Of a DNA stretch of 31,343 bases, positions 23,723 through 31,343 are shown piece by piece. The notes under the pieces are model-generated. The model saw only the letters and a list, made by a program, of their open reading frames with translations, did not search any database and was not told the origin of the DNA. The stretch covers positions 1-31,343 of the forward strand of contig JBCBEX010000053.1 of NCBI GenBank assembly GCA_038528235.1. Reading direction: 5' to 3'. Source of the DNA: JBCBEX01 sp038528235 (lineage in GTDB: Bacteria; Bacteroidota; Rhodothermia; Rhodothermales; Rubricoccaceae). Each line of letters opens with the position of its first letter. Position 1 is the stretch's first letter. Made by a program: the position numbers and the translations under genes.

Positions 23723-24454
23723 ATGAAATACTACGCGCTGCTGTTGCTACAGGAAGCCGCCGCGAATGACACGTTCGCCAACGAACTCGTCAAGCGCTTT
23801 AACGAAGGCGGCCAATGGATGTGGCCGGTGCTTATCTCGCTCGTGATCGGCCTCGCCATCGCGTTCGAACGCATCATCACGCTCAACCGCGCCGACATCA
23901 ACACCCGCAAGTTCATCCGCAGCGTCAAGGACGCGCTGGAGAGCGGCGGCATCTCCGCAGCCGAAGAAGTCTGCGCCAACCAGCGCGGCCCCGTGGCCTC
24001 GGTCGTGCAGGCGGGCCTGCTGCGCTACGACGAGGGCATCGACGCCGTCGAGAAGGCGGTCGTCTCCTACGGCTCCATCGAGATGAGCTTCCTGGAGCGC
24101 GGTCTCGTGTGGCTCTCGCTCTTCATCTCGCTCGCCCCGATGTTCGGCTTCCTCGGGACGGTCGTTGGGATGGTCGAGGCGTTCGACGCCATCGAGCAGG
24201 CGGGTGACATCTCGCCGAGCCTCGTGGCCGGCGGCATCAAGGTCGCCCTCCTGACGACGGTCGGCGGCCTGATCGTGGCCATCATCCTGCAGGTGTTCTA
24301 CAACTACTGCGTCTCGAAGATCGACCGCATCGTGGTCGAGATGGAGGAAGCTTCCGTCGAACTGATCGACGCGCTGGCCATGATGCAGATGGGCCGCCCG
24401 CTGCGCGACAGCATTGCCACCTCGGAGCAGGGCCAGATCGAGTCTGGCTCCTAA
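23723..24454 (+). CDS. exbB: ExbB/TolQ/MotA-family proton channel protein
   Basis: A 243-residue inner-membrane protein of the MotA/TolQ/ExbB family. Hydrophobic segments lie at about 33-50, 125-147 and 165-190. The conserved channel region reads LAPMFGFLGTVVGMVEAF (136-153), followed by VAGGIKVALLTTVGGLIVAI, with the key Thr residues of TM2/TM3 present. A pentamer of this protein around ExbD converts proton flow into mechanical work that energises TonB or a Tol/Agl-type machine. It is the first gene of a cluster with two ExbD-like genes. A GAGGT ribosome site 7 nt before the ATG supports the start. No TonB gene is in the window, so the partner is unknown. Confidence 0.92.
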   Translation: MKYYALLLLQEAAANDTFANELVKRFNEGGQWMWPVLISLVIGLAIAFERIITLNRADINTRKFIRSVKDALESGGISAAEEVCANQRGPVASVVQAGLLRYDEGIDAVEKAVVSYGSIEMSFLERGLVWLSLFISLAPMFGFLGTVVGMVEAFDAIEQAGDISPSLVAGGIKVALLTTVGGLIVAIILQVFYNYCVSKIDRIVVEMEEASVELIDALAMMQMGRPLRDSIATSEQGQIESGS

Positions 24455-24477
24455 GTCCGCACTCCAGAGAGACCCCG

Positions 24478-24506
24478 GGCCCTCCGGCTCATCCGGCCGG
24501 AGGGCC
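24478..24506 (+). terminator. Hairpin between exbB and the small membrane-protein gene
   Basis: GGCCCTCCGG (24478-24487) pairs perfectly with CCGGAGGGCC (24497-24506) around a 9-nt loop, followed by TCTCTCTAG. It sits within the presumed operon, so it could be a partial terminator or an mRNA-stability hairpin giving more ExbB than ExbD, in line with their unequal stoichiometry. Confidence 0.55.
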
Positions 24507-24551
24507 TCTCTCTAGCACCACCGGATCTGCTCGCCCCCAACCTCTGCTCTT

Positions 24552-24872
24552 ATGGACTTCGCTCCTATCCTCATCTACGTCTGCCTCGGCCTCATCGGCA
24601 TCGGCGCGCTGCTCATCATGGGCTTCGGCGTCATGAACCTGACGCGCGGCAAGTCTAGCCCGATCACGCTGGGCATCATCGCCGTGCCGCTCATCGTCTT
24701 CGCGGTCTGGTACGCGCTGGCCCCGGCCGACTTCCTCGCCTCGCTCGTGAAGCCCGACGGCAGCTACTCGGTCGGCGCAGGCGGCTACGCCGTGATGATG
24801 ACCGCGCTCACGATGCTCGGCCTCGGTGCCGTCGGCCTGCTCGTCACGACCGCCCGCGGCTTCTTCAAGTAA
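24552..24872 (+). CDS. Small three-helix membrane protein in the exb cluster
   Basis: A 106-residue, almost entirely hydrophobic protein with three predicted helices: 5-28 (PILIYVCLGLIGIGALLIMG), 37-58 (PITLGIIAVPLIVFAVWYAL) and 76-100 (AGGYAVMMTALTMLGLGAVG). It has a short charged loop NLTRGKSS between helices 1 and 2 and the ending ARGFFK. I do not recognise a named family. Its place between ExbB and ExbD and the same direction suggest an accessory subunit of this energy-transduction complex. No known proton-channel motif is seen. Confidence 0.75.
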   Translation: MDFAPILIYVCLGLIGIGALLIMGFGVMNLTRGKSSPITLGIIAVPLIVFAVWYALAPADFLASLVKPDGSYSVGAGGYAVMMTALTMLGLGAVGLLVTTARGFFK

Positions 24873-24934
24873 GCCCTGCGTTCGGCCCCAGAGCGGGCCG
24901 CCCCTGCGACTGCCTGCGCTAACCTGCACTCCCC

Positions 24935-25498
24935 ATGCCTCTTCTCAAACGCCGCACGACCCGCGAGGCCGAGATCCCGACGTCGTCCATGGCCGACATC
25001 GCGTTCCTGCTGCTGATCTTCTTCCTCGTGACCACCACCATCGACGTGGACACGGGCATCTACATGGAACTGCCGCCACCGCTCGAAGACACCGAGCCGC
25101 CGGAGATCAGCGACCGTAACCTCCTCACGGTGCTTGTCAACCGCGACGGCGACGTGCTCGTGGAGGGCGAGTTCATGACGCTCGGCGACATCCGCCAGGA
25201 GGTCATCCGCCACGTCACCAACAACGGCGCCGACCCGAACTACGCGGACACGCCCTCGAAGGCCATCGTCTCGTTCAAGACGGAGCGCCAGGCCAGCTAC
25301 GAGATGTACGTCGACGTGCTCGACGAGCTGCGCAGCGCCTACGTGGACATCCGCGACGGCTACGCACGCAGCAACTTCGGGGCCCCCGACTACGCCACCT
25401 ACAAGGAGCGCCTCCCAGCTGACCAGGAAGACCAGGTCGCCGATGCGTTCCCGATCAAGATCTCGCTTGCAGAGCCTGACCCAGGCACGGGCGGCTGA
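24935..25498 (+). CDS. exbD: ExbD/TolR-family protein (first copy)
   Basis: A 187-residue ExbD/TolR protein with the standard layout: short cytoplasmic N-terminus (EAEIPTSSM), one membrane helix (residues 21-36) starting with the proton-carrying Asp21 in MADIAFLLLIFFLVTT, and a periplasmic domain. The periplasmic part is long for the family, with LLTVLVNRDGDVLVEGE typical of the fold and an extra C-terminal tail (~145-187, YARSNFGAPDYATYKERL). It works as a dimer inside the ExbB pentamer. A second ExbD follows 68 bp downstream; the two could form a heterodimer. Confidence 0.92.
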   Translation: MPLLKRRTTREAEIPTSSMADIAFLLLIFFLVTTTIDVDTGIYMELPPPLEDTEPPEISDRNLLTVLVNRDGDVLVEGEFMTLGDIRQEVIRHVTNNGADPNYADTPSKAIVSFKTERQASYEMYVDVLDELRSAYVDIRDGYARSNFGAPDYATYKERLPADQEDQVADAFPIKISLAEPDPGTGG

Positions 25499-25566
25499 TC
25501 GCCTCGGCGCTTGCTGCATGCAGGCGCTTGCTCCTCAGGCTCTGACTCTACCTCTATCCCAACGAC

Positions 25567-26013
25567 ATGGCTCACTTTACTAAGAAGGCCAGCACCAAGC
25601 AGGAGATTCCGACCGCGTCGCTGCCGGACATCATCTTCATGCTGCTCATCTTCTTTATGGTCACGACGGTCCTCCGCGAGGTGACGCTGCTCGTGCAGAA
25701 CGCACTCCCGCAGGCCGAGGCCATCGAGAAGATCGAGCAGAAGCGCCTCGTCTCGTACATCTACATCGGCGAGGCGAAGGAGGGCGACCTCCGCGGCGAG
25801 CCTGCCGTCCAGATCGACGATGCGCTCGTGGAGGACATCAACACGATCCGCGACACGATGTACCGCAAGCTCCAGGAGGAGCCCCGCATGATCGTCTCGC
25901 TGAAGGTGGATTCCGACTCGGAGACCGGCCTCCTCTACGACGTGCAGCAGGAGTTGCGCGTGGCGCAGGCGCTTCGCATCAACTACTCGACGCGGCGCGA
26001 ACTGCCCAATTAG
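25567..26013 (+). CDS. exbD: ExbD/TolR-family protein (second copy)
   Basis: A 148-residue ExbD/TolR paralogue. It keeps the N-terminal EIPTASLPD motif with Asp21, one helix (DIIFMLLIFFMVTTVL, 21-36) and a periplasmic domain with short strands (VSYIYIGEAKEG, MIVSLKVDSDSETG). It differs clearly from the first copy, so the pair is an old duplication. Two ExbD genes after one ExbB are common in Bacteroidota-type energy-transduction operons. A good hairpin terminator lies 67 bp downstream (26081-26110), which would end the cluster. Confidence 0.9.
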   Translation: MAHFTKKASTKQEIPTASLPDIIFMLLIFFMVTTVLREVTLLVQNALPQAEAIEKIEQKRLVSYIYIGEAKEGDLRGEPAVQIDDALVEDINTIRDTMYRKLQEEPRMIVSLKVDSDSETGLLYDVQQELRVAQALRINYSTRRELPN

Positions 26014-26080
26014 CGCGGATGCGGCGCCTTTCACGCGCCCTCAGCGCAGCGGCGCGCACCAGCCTCGTAGTTTTCACACC

Positions 26081-26110
26081 CAGAGAGCCTGGCTTCGGTC
26101 AGGCTCTCTG
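26081..26110 (+). terminator. Intrinsic terminator of the exb cluster
   Basis: CAGAGAGCCTG (26081-26091) pairs perfectly with CAGGCTCTCTG (26100-26110), loop gcttcggt, followed by CGTTTCGTCCCTTT. A stable 11-bp stem with a T-containing tail right after the last exbD gene is a good intrinsic terminator. Confidence 0.75.
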
Positions 26111-26142
26111 CGTTTCGTCCCTTTCGCGTCCGTCGTCTACCG

Positions 26143-26568
26143 ATGATCCAGCGTAAACAATCGATCTTTCTGCTCCTAGCTGGGGTGTGCCTGGCCGTGT
26201 TTCTCGCGCTCAGCGCGGCCTGGACCGTCGGCCCCATCACGGCGCTCTCGTGGTTTTCGACGACCGCGTACATCCTGGGCGGCATGACGGCCGTGGTCGC
26301 CTTTGCGAGCATCTTGCTCTACAAGCAGCGCGCCCAGCAGCAGCGCGTCGCTACGGTGGCGCAGTGGCTCGACCTGGCGCTCATCGCGGTCGTGGTCGTG
26401 GCGCTCGGGCTGACCTTCCGGGACACCGACGCCGGACCGCCCGCCGAGTGGCTGCTCACCTACTGGAGCCTGACGCTGCCCATAGTCGCCTACGTCTTCA
26501 TCTGGCTCGCCAAGCGCGGCATCGCCGCCGATATCGCCCTCGTGAAGTCGATGGACCGGCTCCGCTAG
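26143..26568 (+). CDS. DUF4293 family membrane protein
   Basis: A 141-residue membrane protein with four helices. The start MIQRKQSIFLLLAGV and the C-terminal 'VKSMDRLR' match DUF4293 proteins of Bacteroidota (MIQRxQxxYLLLA ... LVRSxDRLR). The family function is unknown; members are usually short, as here. The gene lies just after the exb terminator and is 31 bp upstream of a DMT transporter gene, so it could be co-transcribed with that one. It is a useful lineage marker for the Bacteroidota-related group. Confidence 0.82.
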   Translation: MIQRKQSIFLLLAGVCLAVFLALSAAWTVGPITALSWFSTTAYILGGMTAVVAFASILLYKQRAQQQRVATVAQWLDLALIAVVVVALGLTFRDTDAGPPAEWLLTYWSLTLPIVAYVFIWLAKRGIAADIALVKSMDRLR

Positions 26569-26599
26569 CTGCGCTCTCTGCTAGCCACCCCTGCTGATC

Positions 26600-27517
26600 A
26601 TGGCCTCACCCGACGCCACGACGACGCCCAACGCGACGACCGAAGCGTCGGTGCCGCAGCACGTCTGGCTGGCGCTGACCGCCGGGCTCGTCTCGATCTC
26701 GTCAGCGGGCATCCTGATTCGGTTCGCCTCCGACGCCGAAGGGCTGACGGTGGCGCTCTGGCGGACGATGTGGGCGGTGACGTTGCTGCTGCCCGTCGTG
26801 CCACGCGCGCGTTCCGACTGGAAGGAATTCGCCCGGCGCGACTGGATGCTGGTCGGGGCCGCAGGCGTCTTCCTTGGGCTGCACTTCATCCTGTGGATCA
26901 CGTCGCTCTACCACACGTCCGTGGCAAGCGCGACGGTCCTCGTGACGATGAGCCCGCTCTTCATCGCCGTGCTGGGTGTTGTGGCGCTGCGCGAGCGGCC
27001 GTCTCTGCGGACGTGGGTCGCGATCGCCGTGGGGCTGGTCGGCGCGGTGCTCATCGGCGTGGGCGATGCGGGAGCTGGCGTCTTCCCACGCGCCTGGCTG
27101 GGCAACGGGCTCGCGCTCACGGCTGCGGCACTATTCTCGGTCTACATCGTGATCGGACGTGCGGTGCGGCAGCGCGTGTCGTTTCTCGCCTACCTCTTCC
27201 CGCTCAACGTTGCGGCCATGCTCACGGCGCTCGTCGGCACGCTCGTGACCGGCGCTTCGCTGTCGGCCCCGCTCAACGTGATCGGCTGGACCTTCGTGAT
27301 GGCGCTCTTCCCGCAGATCCTCGGCCACGGCTCGTTCAACTACGCCGTGCGCTACATCTCGGCGGCGATGCTGGGCCTGCTTACGCTGACGGAGCCAGCG
27401 ATCGCTGCGCTGCTTGCCTACGTGTTCTTCCAAGAGGTCCCAGGCGGTCTCGCTCTGGCTGGGATGGTCGTGGTCCTCGTCTCGCTCGCCGTCGTCATTG
27501 TGCGCCGACGTCCATAG
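26600..27517 (+). CDS. DMT-superfamily (EamA) transporter
   Basis: A 305-residue inner-membrane protein with ten predicted helices in two EamA repeats, roughly 22-160 and 168-302. Typical features are the start of repeat 1 (ISSAGILIRFAS), helix 3-4 (HTSVASATVLVTMSPLFIAVLG) with RERPSLRTW, and in repeat 2 LLTLTEPAIAALLAYVFFQE, ending with the usual Arg-rich tail VIVRRRP. Members export amino acids, nucleosides or other metabolites; the substrate cannot be predicted. It ends 20 bp before the stop codon of the convergent glycosyltransferase gene. Confidence 0.88.
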   Translation: MASPDATTTPNATTEASVPQHVWLALTAGLVSISSAGILIRFASDAEGLTVALWRTMWAVTLLLPVVPRARSDWKEFARRDWMLVGAAGVFLGLHFILWITSLYHTSVASATVLVTMSPLFIAVLGVVALRERPSLRTWVAIAVGLVGAVLIGVGDAGAGVFPRAWLGNGLALTAAALFSVYIVIGRAVRQRVSFLAYLFPLNVAAMLTALVGTLVTGASLSAPLNVIGWTFVMALFPQILGHGSFNYAVRYISAAMLGLLTLTEPAIAALLAYVFFQEVPGGLALAGMVVVLVSLAVVIVRRRP

Positions 27518-27537
27518 CAGAGTGGTTCGTAGCTGCG

Positions 27538-28563
27538 TCAGTCGGGCAGCGGTTCGAAGTGCTCCGAGGGGAGGTCCGAGAATCGACGGTGCTTGCGCAG
27601 GAAATAGTCGAGTGCGATCGAGCGACGGTAGGGCAGGGCGACGGGCGACGACGCAGGGCGCTGGTCGAGGTACGCCCCACGCATCCGGTGAGCGTCGAGG
27701 TAGGCGCGGGCAATGGCGGCCGTCTCGCGCGGCCGGCCAGCGACGAGGGCGCGGGCAGCCGCAAGCGTGTCGAGGGCAAGGCGGCGCGGGAACGTGGCGA
27801 GCCAGGCGCGAGGCGGCAGGTTCTTGAACAGCATCAGCAGGCTGTTCCGAAAGTTGAGGTACGTCTTGCGCGGATCGCCCTGCGGCAGCGAGGCGCCGCC
27901 GATGTGGTAGACCTCGGCGCTCGGCTCCACGCGCACGCGCCACCCAGCCCGCCACAGCCGCCAGCACAGGTCGATCTCCTCCATGTGCATGCCGAACGTC
28001 TCGTCGAGGAGCCCCACGTCGTCCAGCGCAGACCGTCGCAGCAGCAGCGCCGCGCCCGACGCCCAGAAGACACCGCGAGCGTCGTCATATTGTCCCGCGT
28101 CGGGTTCTAGTGTGTCGAAAAGCCGCCCGCGCGTGAACGGGTAGCCGACGGCGTCGAGGAAGCCGCCGCTGGCGCCAGCGTACTCGAACTGCGACCGGTC
28201 GCCGTGCTGGAGCAGCTTCGGCTGGACGGCCGCCACCTCCGGCATCGTGTCGAGCACGCGCACGAGCGGCGCGAGCCAGTCGGGGGGCACCTCCACGTCG
28301 TTGTTGAGCAGGCAGACGTAGTCGCTCTCGGTGTGCCGGATCGCCTCGTTGTTGCCGCGCGCGAAGAGCCAGTTCTCCGGGTGCCGGACGACGCGTACCT
28401 CGGGGTGCGTCGCTGCCAGCCACGCGACGGTGTCGTCCGTCGAAGCGTTGTCCGCGACGACAATCTCAAACGACTCGAAGTCGGTGGCGAGGACCGAGGG
28501 TAGACACTGCTCTAGCAGCGCCCGCCCGTTCCAGGTCACGATGATGACAGAGACGCGCGGCAC
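27538..28563 (-). CDS. Glycosyltransferase family 2 protein
   Basis: A 341-residue GT-A fold glycosyltransferase. The nucleotide-sugar-binding start is VSVIIVTWNGRALLEQCLPS, followed by VVADNASTDDTV, and the metal-binding DxD-like motif is LLNNDVEVP (Asp89). A later region AALLLRRSALDDVGLLDETFGMHMEEIDLCWRL, with the catalytic-base type ED/EE motif, is typical of the GT2 group that makes rhamnosyl- or other cell-surface glycan links. There is no clear membrane helix. It is downstream of and nearly adjacent to the B3/B4-domain gene (6 bp), so the two are probably co-transcribed. Confidence 0.92.
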   Translation of the reverse strand: MPRVSVIIVTWNGRALLEQCLPSVLATDFESFEIVVADNASTDDTVAWLAATHPEVRVVRHPENWLFARGNNEAIRHTESDYVCLLNNDVEVPPDWLAPLVRVLDTMPEVAAVQPKLLQHGDRSQFEYAGASGGFLDAVGYPFTRGRLFDTLEPDAGQYDDARGVFWASGAALLLRRSALDDVGLLDETFGMHMEEIDLCWRLWRAGWRVRVEPSAEVYHIGGASLPQGDPRKTYLNFRNSLLMLFKNLPPRAWLATFPRRLALDTLAAARALVAGRPRETAAIARAYLDAHRMRGAYLDQRPASSPVALPYRRSIALDYFLRKHRRFSDLPSEHFEPLPD

Positions 28564-28569
28564 GGCGAT

Positions 28570-29205
28570 CTAGCTCTGCGTGACCGCCTCGGTCGCCGCG
28601 CCCAGCCGTTCCAGCAGGCTCCGATACCACGCCGTTGCCGCATCAACGTGGGGGGCGAGGTCGCGATGGCCCCAGACCAGCGAGAGGGTGCGCCGCGTGC
28701 CGTCGTGGGTCTTCGTGCGCTGGCTGTCCTTGACACCATTCGCGCACGGACCTTCGGCGTCGAAGAGGCAGAGCAGGCCGCTAAGGTCGATGGTCTGCCC
28801 GCTTGCATTGAAGGCGTACGTTGCCCCTTTCTCGGCGAGGCCGACGCGGAACGGAGCTGCTGCTCGGTCGAGGTCGACGACGCTGATCGGCAGGCCGCTG
28901 TGCAGCGAGACGACGTTGCAGGCGTCCACGACGGCGTTGATCGATCCGAGTTTGCCGTTTTCGGCGGCACGGACGAGGTATTCCGATGCGGGCTTGCCGC
29001 GTCCGGTGGGCTTATAGCCACCGTGGCGCAGCAGATTCCGCGACGTGGCGCGGATCGTCTCCGAGCGCTGGACGGGGGTCTCGGGATGGAGCGTGAGCAG
29101 CGCCGTCAGCCAGTCGGGCGACGGCGTTTCGTCCAGCGACGCAGGCAGCATCGTCTCGAACGCGGCGAGGTGGAGCAGCGGGTGCGGATCGACAGTGAGC
29201 GTCAT
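28570..29205 (-). CDS. B3/B4 (tRNA-synthetase-like) domain protein
   Basis: A 211-residue protein carrying the B3/B4 domain known from the beta subunit of phenylalanyl-tRNA synthetase, where it has editing activity. Telling segments are SRNLLRHGGYKPTGRGKPAS, VVDACNVVSLHSGLPISVVD and the C-terminal part with ANGVKDSQRTKTH. Stand-alone B3/B4 proteins occur in many bacteria, and a role in removing mischarged amino acids from tRNA is plausible but not proven. There are no catalytic synthetase domains. The gene lies 57 bp downstream of the kinase-TPR gene and 6 bp upstream of the GT2 gene in one direction. Confidence 0.82.
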   Translation of the reverse strand: MTLTVDPHPLLHLAAFETMLPASLDETPSPDWLTALLTLHPETPVQRSETIRATSRNLLRHGGYKPTGRGKPASEYLVRAAENGKLGSINAVVDACNVVSLHSGLPISVVDLDRAAAPFRVGLAEKGATYAFNASGQTIDLSGLLCLFDAEGPCANGVKDSQRTKTHDGTRRTLSLVWGHRDLAPHVDAATAWYRSLLERLGAATEAVTQS

Positions 29206-29262
29206 GCGGTGTAGGGAAAGGCGAAAGCGCGTGCGGAAGGTAGGCTGGGACGGGAGCGGGCG

Positions 29263-31343
29263 CTAGCGTCCCTGCATGCGTGCTTGCTGGAGTGCCTCTG
29301 TGCTTCGCGCGGCCTCCGCGCGCAGGTCGTCGAGGTCGGCGTCGCGGACGGGTTCCAGCAGTGAGTCGGCTTCGGCGAGGAGCGAGGTCTGGTCGCCATC
29401 GCCGAGGGCGAGCGCGATGAGGGCGTCGGCGAGGCGGCGCTGCGTCGTGAGCATTCGGGCGTCGTGCTCGGGAAGCTCCGCCTGCTGTGACGCGAGGGCC
29501 TCCCGAAGCAGCGTCTCGGCCTCGACGGCCTGCTGCCGAACCGTGAGCAGGTCGCCGAAACGGGACTGTACGACCGCACGGCTCGGGTGGCCGTTGGGCC
29601 AGGCAGCGTCTATGGTCGTGAGCGCGTTCCGATACGCGCGGGCGGCCTCGGCCCAGCGCTCCTCGTCGTGCAGCACCGAGGCGAGGCTGCTGAGCGCCGT
29701 CGCCGTGTAGGGGTGGGCATCGCCGACGGTAGCCTCGAAGAGACGAATGGCAGCACGGTACTCCCGTTCGGCTGTGGCCACATCGCCCGCAGCCCGTGCG
29801 ACGCCCGCGATGTTGTTGCGGGTGAACGCCACGTCTACGTGCGTCTCGCCGAAGAGAGCGCGCTGCACGCGAAGCACGTCGCGGAAGCGGGCCTGGGCGG
29901 CCCTCAAGTCACCTCGGTGGTAGTTGAGGACGGCGAGATTGCCCAGCGTGTAGCTGACCTCAACGTGCTCGGGACCGAGGCGGTCAATCTGCGAGGCGAG
30001 GGCGCGCTGGTAGAGCGAGTCGGCCTCGTCGTAGCGACCGAGGCTCACGAGCGTCGTGGCGAGGTTCGTCATCGCGTTGGCCACGTCGGGATGGTCGGGA
30101 CCGAAGACCGCCAGCCGCCGGTCGAACACCTGCCGGTAGAGCGAGTCGGCCGTGGCATAGTCGCCTGTGTTGTAGAGGAACGTCGCGTAGCCATTGCGCG
30201 CCGTCGCTACATCCGGGTGATCGGGACCGAGTTGGGCCTCCCGGGTGCGTAGGGCAACCTGGTAGAGCGAGTCGGCGAGGCCGAATGCGCCCGTGGCGTT
30301 GTGGAGGGCCGCATGGTGCAGCGCGGTCGTCGCGCGAGCGAGGGGGGCAGGTGGCGTGGCGGCTTCCCAGAGGGTGAGCGCCTGGCGAAAGAGCGAGTCG
30401 GCTTCGTCGTAGCGCCCCAAGTCCATCGTCACGACGCCGTGCTGGTCGAGGAGCCGAGCACGCAGCGGCGTAGGCAGCCCAGGCGTGCGCAGGGCCAGGG
30501 CATACAGCGAGTCCGCGGCATCGAGCCGACTGCGCTGGCGCTCCAGTTCGGCGAGCGCGCCGAGGGCGTCCGCGATATCGGGGTGGTGCGCGCCGAGCGT
30601 GTCGGTGCGGAGCTGGACCACGTCCTGGAGCAGCGGCTGCGCCCGGTCGAAGAGGCCGAGGTTGGCGTAGACATCGCCCACGACGGCGAGCACGGACGCC
30701 TGGAGATCGGGTTGGCCGCGCAACTCGTCGCGCGCACGGGCCGCCCCCGCGTCGAGGATCTCGCGGGCCGTGATGGTGTCGCCGAGCGAGGTCGTCGGGT
30801 CGGCGACGCGGAAGACATCGAGGAGGAAGTCGGTAGTCTGTTGTGCCTTGCGTGCCTCGCGCTCCGCGACGAGCCGGGCTGCCTGTGCCGCCTCCGCCTC
30901 GTTGGCGGCGCGCTGTGCCTGCCAGAGCGTGGTCGCGAGTCCGAGCACGAGCGCGAGCACCACGAGGGCTGCCGCGCCAACGCCGAGCCGGTGGCGGCGC
31001 ACGAACGACCGGACACGATAGCCGACCGTGCTCGGGCGCGCCGAGATTGGCAGGGCGGCGAGGTGGCGCGCGAGGTCGTCCCGAAGTTGCGCCGCCGAGT
31101 CGTAGCGCGCCTCGGGCTCCTTGCGCAGGGCCTTCATCACGATCACGTCCAGGTCGCCTGTGAGTCGTCCCCGTCGTGATGCGACGCGCGGTGTTTCCGT
31201 ATCGGCGTCGAGCACCACCGTGCTGGGCCTGGCAGGCATCGTTTCGCAGATCAGGCGCTCGACCTGGCTCGGAATCAGGTTGGTCACCTCGTAGGGCCGC
31301 TGGCCGGCGAGGAGCTCGTAGAGCACCACACCGAGCGCGTAGA
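29263..31343 (-). CDS. Serine/threonine kinase with TPR repeats, C-terminal part
   Basis: The gene enters from the right edge, so its start is missing; about 692 residues are visible. The first residues (YALGVVLYELLAGQRPYEV) are kinase subdomain IX-X, followed by the RKEPEARY Arg motif of subdomain XI near residue 75. One membrane helix follows (VGAAALVVLALVLGLATTLW, ~117-136), then a coiled-coil stretch (ANEAEAAQAARLVAEREA). The rest is a superhelix of kinesin-light-chain-type TPRs with 42-residue spacing (GPDHPDVATARNGYA, GPDHPDVANAMTNLA, GPEHVEVSYTLGNLA). Such kinase-TM-TPR proteins are frequent in Rhodothermota, Planctomycetota and Acidobacteriota. The ATP-binding lobe and catalytic Asp lie outside the window, so activity cannot be checked. 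It probably senses or scaffolds via its TPRs on the far side of the membrane. Confidence 0.9.
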   Translation of the reverse strand, partial: YALGVVLYELLAGQRPYEVTNLIPSQVERLICETMPARPSTVVLDADTETPRVASRRGRLTGDLDVIVMKALRKEPEARYDSAAQLRDDLARHLAALPISARPSTVGYRVRSFVRRHRLGVGAAALVVLALVLGLATTLWQAQRAANEAEAAQAARLVAEREARKAQQTTDFLLDVFRVADPTTSLGDTITAREILDAGAARARDELRGQPDLQASVLAVVGDVYANLGLFDRAQPLLQDVVQLRTDTLGAHHPDIADALGALAELERQRSRLDAADSLYALALRTPGLPTPLRARLLDQHGVVTMDLGRYDEADSLFRQALTLWEAATPPAPLARATTALHHAALHNATGAFGLADSLYQVALRTREAQLGPDHPDVATARNGYATFLYNTGDYATADSLYRQVFDRRLAVFGPDHPDVANAMTNLATTLVSLGRYDEADSLYQRALASQIDRLGPEHVEVSYTLGNLAVLNYHRGDLRAAQARFRDVLRVQRALFGETHVDVAFTRNNIAGVARAAGDVATAEREYRAAIRLFEATVGDAHPYTATALSSLASVLHDEERWAEAARAYRNALTTIDAAWPNGHPSRAVVQSRFGDLLTVRQQAVEAETLLREALASQQAELPEHDARMLTTQRRLADALIALALGDGDQTSLLAEADSLLEPVRDADLDDLRAEAARSTEALQQARMQGR

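Noticed and set aside
1..31343. Search for tRNA, rRNA, CRISPR arrays, insertion sequences and phage genes.
   Set aside because: Reading by eye, I found no T-loop/acceptor pattern, no regularly spaced repeats and no transposase or integrase motifs. A covariance-model scan would be needed to exclude small RNAs.

Overview
The window is about 31 kb of very GC-rich bacterial DNA. The gene content points to Rhodothermota, the salt- and sea-water relatives of Bacteroidota (Salinibacter, Rubricoccus or Rubrivirga type). The evidence is a secreted protein with a C-terminal type IX secretion sorting domain, two DUF5916 outer-membrane proteins, a DUF4293 protein, a CruF-type carotenoid hydratase, several genes with no clear Shine-Dalgarno sequence, and one promoter of the Bacteroidota -33/-7 kind. 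The lineage is inferred from gene families; no rRNA gene is present.

Left part (1-5871, all minus strand). Two tandem choice-of-anchor-B (LVIVD-repeat) secreted proteins are followed upstream by a tight run of four genes: a LOV-domain histidine kinase, a CruF-like carotenoid 1',2'-hydratase, phytoene synthase (CrtB) and a single-domain asparaginase-like protein. The kinase carries the complete flavin-binding LOV signature with the photoactive cysteine. This is therefore a candidate blue-light-controlled carotenoid operon and the most interesting system in the window. Its upstream region holds a perfect 10-bp inverted repeat.

Middle-left (6108-15841, plus strand). A BlaI-type repressor has two matched 18-bp palindromes around its promoter. 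It precedes a BlaR1-like M56 membrane metallopeptidase whose periplasmic sensor is a DUF4097 beta-solenoid instead of a penicillin-binding domain. Two tandem paralogous DUF5916/CBM9-like outer-membrane proteins follow, then a DoxX-like membrane protein with a C-terminal Cys/His zinc-ribbon-like tail.

Middle (16017-21445). A CIRCE heat-shock operator (HrcA-binding type) lies before an unrecognised 243-residue gene, so that gene may belong to the heat-shock regulon. A perfect 14-bp hairpin separates it from a small secreted protein on the minus strand. Then come an M24B aminopeptidase, a REP/BIME-like palindromic element, a sulfotransferase and an aminoglycoside-phosphotransferase-fold kinase.

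Right part (21689-31343). A CtpA-like S41 protease is followed by an energy-transduction cluster (ExbB, a small three-helix membrane protein, two ExbD proteins), then DUF4293 and a DMT exporter. On the minus strand, converging on the exporter, are a GT2 glycosyltransferase, a B3/B4-domain protein and the C-terminal part of a Ser/Thr kinase with kinesin-light-chain-type TPRs, cut by the window end. No tRNA, rRNA, CRISPR array, transposase or phage gene was found.
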